42,019 nt of DNA from Oscillospiraceae bacterium (GTDB lineage: Bacteria; Bacillota; Clostridia; Oscillospirales; UBA929): contig WRIZ01000001.1 of the NCBI GenBank assembly GCA_009782475.1, positions 1 to 42,019 of the forward strand, in the 5' to 3' direction. This document shows, piece after piece, positions 39,267 to 42,019 of this stretch. A program made the translations under genes and the position numbers. Below the pieces are notes generated by a model that was given only the letters and a program-made list of their open reading frames with translations, was not told where the DNA came from and made no database searches. Numbering within the stretch: the first letter of the stretch is position 1; every line of letters starts with the position of its first letter.

Positions 39267-40955
39267 ATGATGAAAACCCGTCTCTTGTCTCTTGTATTGG
39301 TGTTGGTAATGACAACGGCGTTGCTGCCGGCGTCGGTGTTCGCCGCGGAAGCCGAGCGCAACGCAATCCTCTCCGACATTACCAATTACTCCGAGCGTAT
39401 CCAACAAGCCGTGGAAGACGCTCATCCCGAAGTTCGGGAATGGGTACTCGCTAATATTGGTTACGCGAATAACGGTTGTAATTCTACGGTAGACGCGTTT
39501 AATGATGATGTGTTCTTTAATCTCCCTCCCCTCGACCTTAATTTGTCGCGGTATTCGTCCCCTTACAGAGGTGATAACATCTGGACGTTTATTGAGCCAT
39601 ATGAGGGCATGGTACTTGAATCGGGCGATACGCTGATACAGGCAGGTTACGAAGCAAGAGGGCATTATGCGGTTGTTGTAGCGAGTTACACGAATTATTG
39701 TGTTGTTGTGGAGTCATCGGCGTTAGCCGCTACTCCCTATATATGGCTTAGTGAGGTATATTTAGGGAGTACAGATACAGGTGTCGGAAGCGGAGAAAAT
39801 AAAATACTTGGCGTTCTTCGTCCCGATTTTGAACTGTCTCGCGCCAATAGGCAGGACAATCCTTCCGATTATGACCTCCCCAACCTCGAAACCGCCGATG
39901 AGTGGGCGCGTCCCGGTATTACCGAAGCGGTTGAAAAAGGCTTTGTCCCGGCTGATTTGCAAAACAACTATGCCGATAAAATCACCCGCGAGGAATTTTG
40001 CCGTTTGGCAACAGGCTGGATAACGGTTACGCTGGGCAAAGACTTAACCGCCATCGTTGCCGAAAAAACGCGCCCGGGCAGAGAGAACGGCACATTCTCC
40101 GATACCAGTGACCCCATTATCATGGCGGCTTATAAGCTCGGTGTGATCAACGGCAAAGTCAATCCTAACGGGGATACGCCCGGCGTGTTCGATCCTGACG
40201 GGCTGATCAAACGGCAGGAAGCGGCATTGATGCTGATGAACGCCTGCCGCGCTGTCGGAGCCGACATCAGCAATCCCCCGGATTCTGACTTTATGGACTT
40301 TACCCTTGCTGAGGACTGGGCATATAACGGCATCAAATTCGTCCGAGCCAGTAAGATCATGAACGGCAGCGTCACGTTGGCGGGACGCTTCTTCAACCCG
40401 CATCTGACATATACAAGGCAGGAGAGCATTATCACCTTCAACAACATCAACCACCATGAGCTGCCCAAACCCATGCCTGAGTTTTATAACATCCTCCTCG
40501 ACGGCGGCGATCTGTTTACACAAAACACGCAGGCGGCTTTGGAGCTGATCCAAGAGAAATCCCCTTCAGGCTGGGAGCTTGTTACATCATACATAGGCTG
40601 TATACAGCAAGGGGAGAGCAGCGGTATGTGGGCATTTTTGACCCCGCCGACATTTGTGGTGGGGAACGCTACCTACACCTCATCAACGACTTGGTATGCA
40701 AGCTCCATTGTTCACGACGCGCACCATTCAAAGCAATACCATGACCATTTGGCGGTTCACGGAAGCGTCCCCAATGAGGTATGGACAGGCTATGACGCGG
40801 AAATGCAATGCCTAGCGGTTCAAATCGCCTTTTTAGAAGAAATAGGCGCGCCCCAGTACGAGATTGATCACGCAAAATCACTGATCGGCTCTAATTGGTG
40901 GGACATCGACCGTTGGTGGACATTGCCTCATTTCACCCCGGTTCCGGCTGCTTAA
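39267..40955 (+). CDS. SLH surface protein with Cys/His and HDxxH putative peptidase domains
   Basis: A 562-aa secreted protein with a signal peptide (1-26, ASVFA). Residues about 55-190 resemble a CHAP/NlpC-like domain, with Cys71 (NGCNSTVDAF) and His133 (ARGHYAVVVAS) after GDTL. Three SLH repeats follow (about 210-255, 275-330, 338-395) for wall anchoring. The C-terminal domain (about 400-562) has His483-Asp-Ala-His-His487 and Glu512 (AEMQCLA), like a zinc peptidase with HDxxH instead of HExxH. ATG 39267 or 39270 starts it. Substrates are unknown. Confidence 0.78.
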   Translation: MMKTRLLSLVLVLVMTTALLPASVFAAEAERNAILSDITNYSERIQQAVEDAHPEVREWVLANIGYANNGCNSTVDAFNDDVFFNLPPLDLNLSRYSSPYRGDNIWTFIEPYEGMVLESGDTLIQAGYEARGHYAVVVASYTNYCVVVESSALAATPYIWLSEVYLGSTDTGVGSGENKILGVLRPDFELSRANRQDNPSDYDLPNLETADEWARPGITEAVEKGFVPADLQNNYADKITREEFCRLATGWITVTLGKDLTAIVAEKTRPGRENGTFSDTSDPIIMAAYKLGVINGKVNPNGDTPGVFDPDGLIKRQEAALMLMNACRAVGADISNPPDSDFMDFTLAEDWAYNGIKFVRASKIMNGSVTLAGRFFNPHLTYTRQESIITFNNINHHELPKPMPEFYNILLDGGDLFTQNTQAALELIQEKSPSGWELVTSYIGCIQQGESSGMWAFLTPPTFVVGNATYTSSTTWYASSIVHDAHHSKQYHDHLAVHGSVPNEVWTGYDAEMQCLAVQIAFLEEIGAPQYEIDHAKSLIGSNWWDIDRWWTLPHFTPVPAA

Positions 40956-40966
40956 TAAAAACCCTA

Positions 40967-41001
40967 AAAATCCCTAGAACCATTACGGTTCTAGGGATTT
41001 T
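40967..41001. terminator. Bidirectional intrinsic terminator
   Basis: A perfect 15-bp stem (AAAATCCCTAGAACC/GGTTCTAGGGATTTT) with loop ATTAC. Its A-run and T-run serve the SLH gene on the plus strand and tRNA-Leu on the minus strand. Confidence 0.9.
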
Positions 41002-41006
41002 CACAG

Positions 41007-41095
41007 TGGTGCGGGAGGTGGGACTTGAACCCACACAACCAATATTGGTCACCAGATCCTTAGTCTGGCGCGTCTGCCAGTTCCGCCACTCTCGC
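41007..41095 (-). tRNA. tRNA-Leu (anticodon AAG), CCA encoded
   Basis: A type II tRNA: acceptor GCGAGAG/CTCCCGC (one A-C mismatch at pair 4-69), D arm with GGCGGAACTGGCAGACGC, anticodon stem CCAGA/TCTGG around loop CTAAGGA giving AAG, a long variable arm ACCAAT/ATTGGT, T arm GTGGG-TTCAAGT-CCCAC, discriminator A and encoded CCA (41007-41009). It reads CUN leucine codons, probably with inosine at position 34. It has its own promoter at 41108-41136. Confidence 0.95.
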
Positions 41096-41107
41096 ATCTT
41101 GCTTTGC

Positions 41108-41136
41108 AGTATACAACACATTTTCCCGATTGTCAA
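41108..41136 (-). promoter_or_regulatory. Promoter of tRNA-Leu
   Basis: On the minus strand, TTGACA (41136-41131), 17 bases, TATACT (41113-41108). The -35 is the same DNA as the -35 of the divergent ABC-F promoter. Confidence 0.88.
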
Positions 41137-41158
41137 GACGTAAAATTTATGATATACT
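41130..41158 (+). promoter_or_regulatory. Promoter of the ABC-F gene
   Basis: TTGTCA (41130-41135), 17 bases, TATACT (41153-41158). It shares five -35 bases with the tRNA-Leu promoter, so the two cannot be bound by polymerase at once. Confidence 0.78.
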
Positions 41159-41185
41159 GATTCAAAGAGAAAGCGGGGCGGGAAG

Positions 41186-41272
41186 ATGAAGAACCGTTAA
41201 CTGATTCGGCACAATCGATCCAAACGCGGCGGAAGCCGGGTTTAGAGTTGGTTGGAATTGGTTAACCGGAGG
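41186..41272 (+). promoter_or_regulatory. Candidate leader peptide and attenuator before the ABC-F gene
   Basis: A four-codon ORF, ATG AAG AAC CGT TAA (41186-41200), follows GGGCGGGAAG. Its stop lies in ACCGTTAAC (41193-41201), which can pair with GTTAACCGG (41261-41269), partly covering the GGAGG ribosome site (41268-41272). Ribosome stalling on the leader by an antibiotic would free that site. This is a known control type for antibiotic-resistance ABC-F genes; here it is inferred. Confidence 0.5.
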
Positions 41273-41282
41273 TCTTTATCTT

Positions 41283-42019
41283 ATGTCACAGATTTCTGTG
41301 TCGCATTTGACGTTTGCCTATGACGGCAGTTACGATGAACTTTTCACCGACGTCTCCTTTCAAATCGATACCGATTGGAAACTGGGGTTTTGCGGGCGCA
41401 ACGGGCGCGGCAAGACCACCTTCCTCAACTTGCTGATGGGTCGGTATGAAGTCCGCGGAACCATCACGGCGAGTGTGGATTTTGAGTATTTCCCCTATCC
41501 CGTGACCGACATGTCCTGTAATACACTGGACGTTTTGTCGGGTATTGCGCCGGACGCGCATGTTTGGCAAATTCAAAAAGAGCTGGGCAAGCTGGCGGTG
41601 AGCGAAGACGCGCTCTGCCGCCCTTTTTCAACGCTTTCCAACGGTGAGCAAACCAAAACCCTGCTGGCCGGGCTTTTCCTGCGCGAAAACAGCTTCCTGC
41701 TGATCGACGAACCGACCAACCATTTAGACATGGACGCCCGGGAGACGGTGGCGCGGTATCTAAACGGCAAAGCCGGTTATATTTTGGTATCGCACGACCG
41801 CGTCTTTTTGGACGAATGCGTGGATCACATCCTCTCGATCAACAAGGCGAATATCGAAGTCATCAGCGGCAATTTTTCAACATGGCTCGAACAAAAACAG
41901 CGGCAGGATGATTTTGAAACGGCGGAAAACGAACGATTAAAAAAGGACATCAAACGGTTAACGGTTACCGCGCGCGAGAAAGCCGCTTGGTCTGACAAAG
42001 TAGAAGCGACCAAAATCGG
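41283..42019 (+). CDS. Lsa-type ABC-F ribosomal protection protein (partial)
   Basis: The first 245 codons of an ABC-F protein; the gene runs off the window. The first ATPase domain has Walker A GRNGRGKT (38-45), signature LSNGEQ (118-123), Walker B LLIDEPTNHLD (to 149) and VSHDRVFLDE. The linker helix begins near residue 200 (FSTWLEQKQRQDDFETAENERLKKDI). LSNGEQTK and the FLRENSFLLIDE style match the Lsa group, which dislodges lincosamides, pleuromutilins and streptogramin A from the ribosome. ATG 41283 follows GGAGG. Confidence 0.88.
   Translation, partial: MSQISVSHLTFAYDGSYDELFTDVSFQIDTDWKLGFCGRNGRGKTTFLNLLMGRYEVRGTITASVDFEYFPYPVTDMSCNTLDVLSGIAPDAHVWQIQKELGKLAVSEDALCRPFSTLSNGEQTKTLLAGLFLRENSFLLIDEPTNHLDMDARETVARYLNGKAGYILVSHDRVFLDECVDHILSINKANIEVISGNFSTWLEQKQRQDDFETAENERLKKDIKRLTVTAREKAAWSDKVEATKI

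Overview
The window looks like a chromosomal segment of a GC-rich member of the Clostridia (Bacillota), probably near the Oscillospirales, though the exact lineage is a guess. The evidence is an ecfA1-ecfA2-ecfT-truA transporter block, the rpmH-rnpA-yidD-yidC-khpB cluster, the rplU-rpmA-obgE neighbourhood, S-layer-homology (SLH) proteins, many TTG and GTG starts, strong AGGAGG-type ribosome sites and near-consensus TTGACA-N17-TATAAT promoters. I see no phage, insertion sequence transposase, rRNA operon or CRISPR array.

Layout. 1-2191: a small unknown protein, then an operon of a membrane protein, a TetR regulator and an iron-sulfur-flavoprotein-like reductase, with two inverted repeats over its promoter. 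2182-10984: an apparently leaderless methyltransferase, the ECF vitamin-transporter core and truA, then a DUF5711-like protein, CvpA, a GT-C glycosyltransferase and a CDP-alcohol phosphatidyltransferase. The ECF block is interrupted by a RelB-type antitoxin, a decayed PemK/MazF toxin and a GNAT remnant, and a palindromic repeat has rewritten the end of ecfA2. 10985-15930: a ClpE-like unfoldase, a VapBC pair, a VOC protein, a second antitoxin/MazF pair and mutY. 15958-18093: a lipoprotein fusing a NodB-like and a CapA-like domain.

18090-28810 is read on the minus strand. It holds a Na+-efflux-type ABC operon with an XRE regulator, the rpmH-khpB ribosome/membrane-insertion cluster, a GT-C membrane protein, YebC, an esterase, ObgE, L27 and L21. 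29058-33128 carries cell-surface genes: a lipoprotein, a Cys/His peptidase-like protein without a signal peptide, an SLH protein and a degenerate deacetylase. 33152-39111 has nagB, a Tic20-like membrane protein, a P-type-ATPase derivative lacking its catalytic domain, serC-pspC-serA and a HAD-like protein lacking its nucleophile. 39183-42019 has a multidomain SLH protein, tRNA-Leu(AAG) and the start of an Lsa-type ABC-F gene.

The most unusual signals are these. Two copies of a folded, covarying element lie at 8184-8271 and 28852-28959; the G-U pairs favour the plus strand as the RNA strand, which would make the second copy antisense to the rplU leader. tRNA-Leu and the ABC-F gene have back-to-back promoters that share one -35 hexamer, and the ABC-F gene has a four-codon leader ORF with a hairpin over its ribosome site. 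The P-type-ATPase derivative keeps its nucleotide-binding domain but has lost the whole phosphorylation domain.
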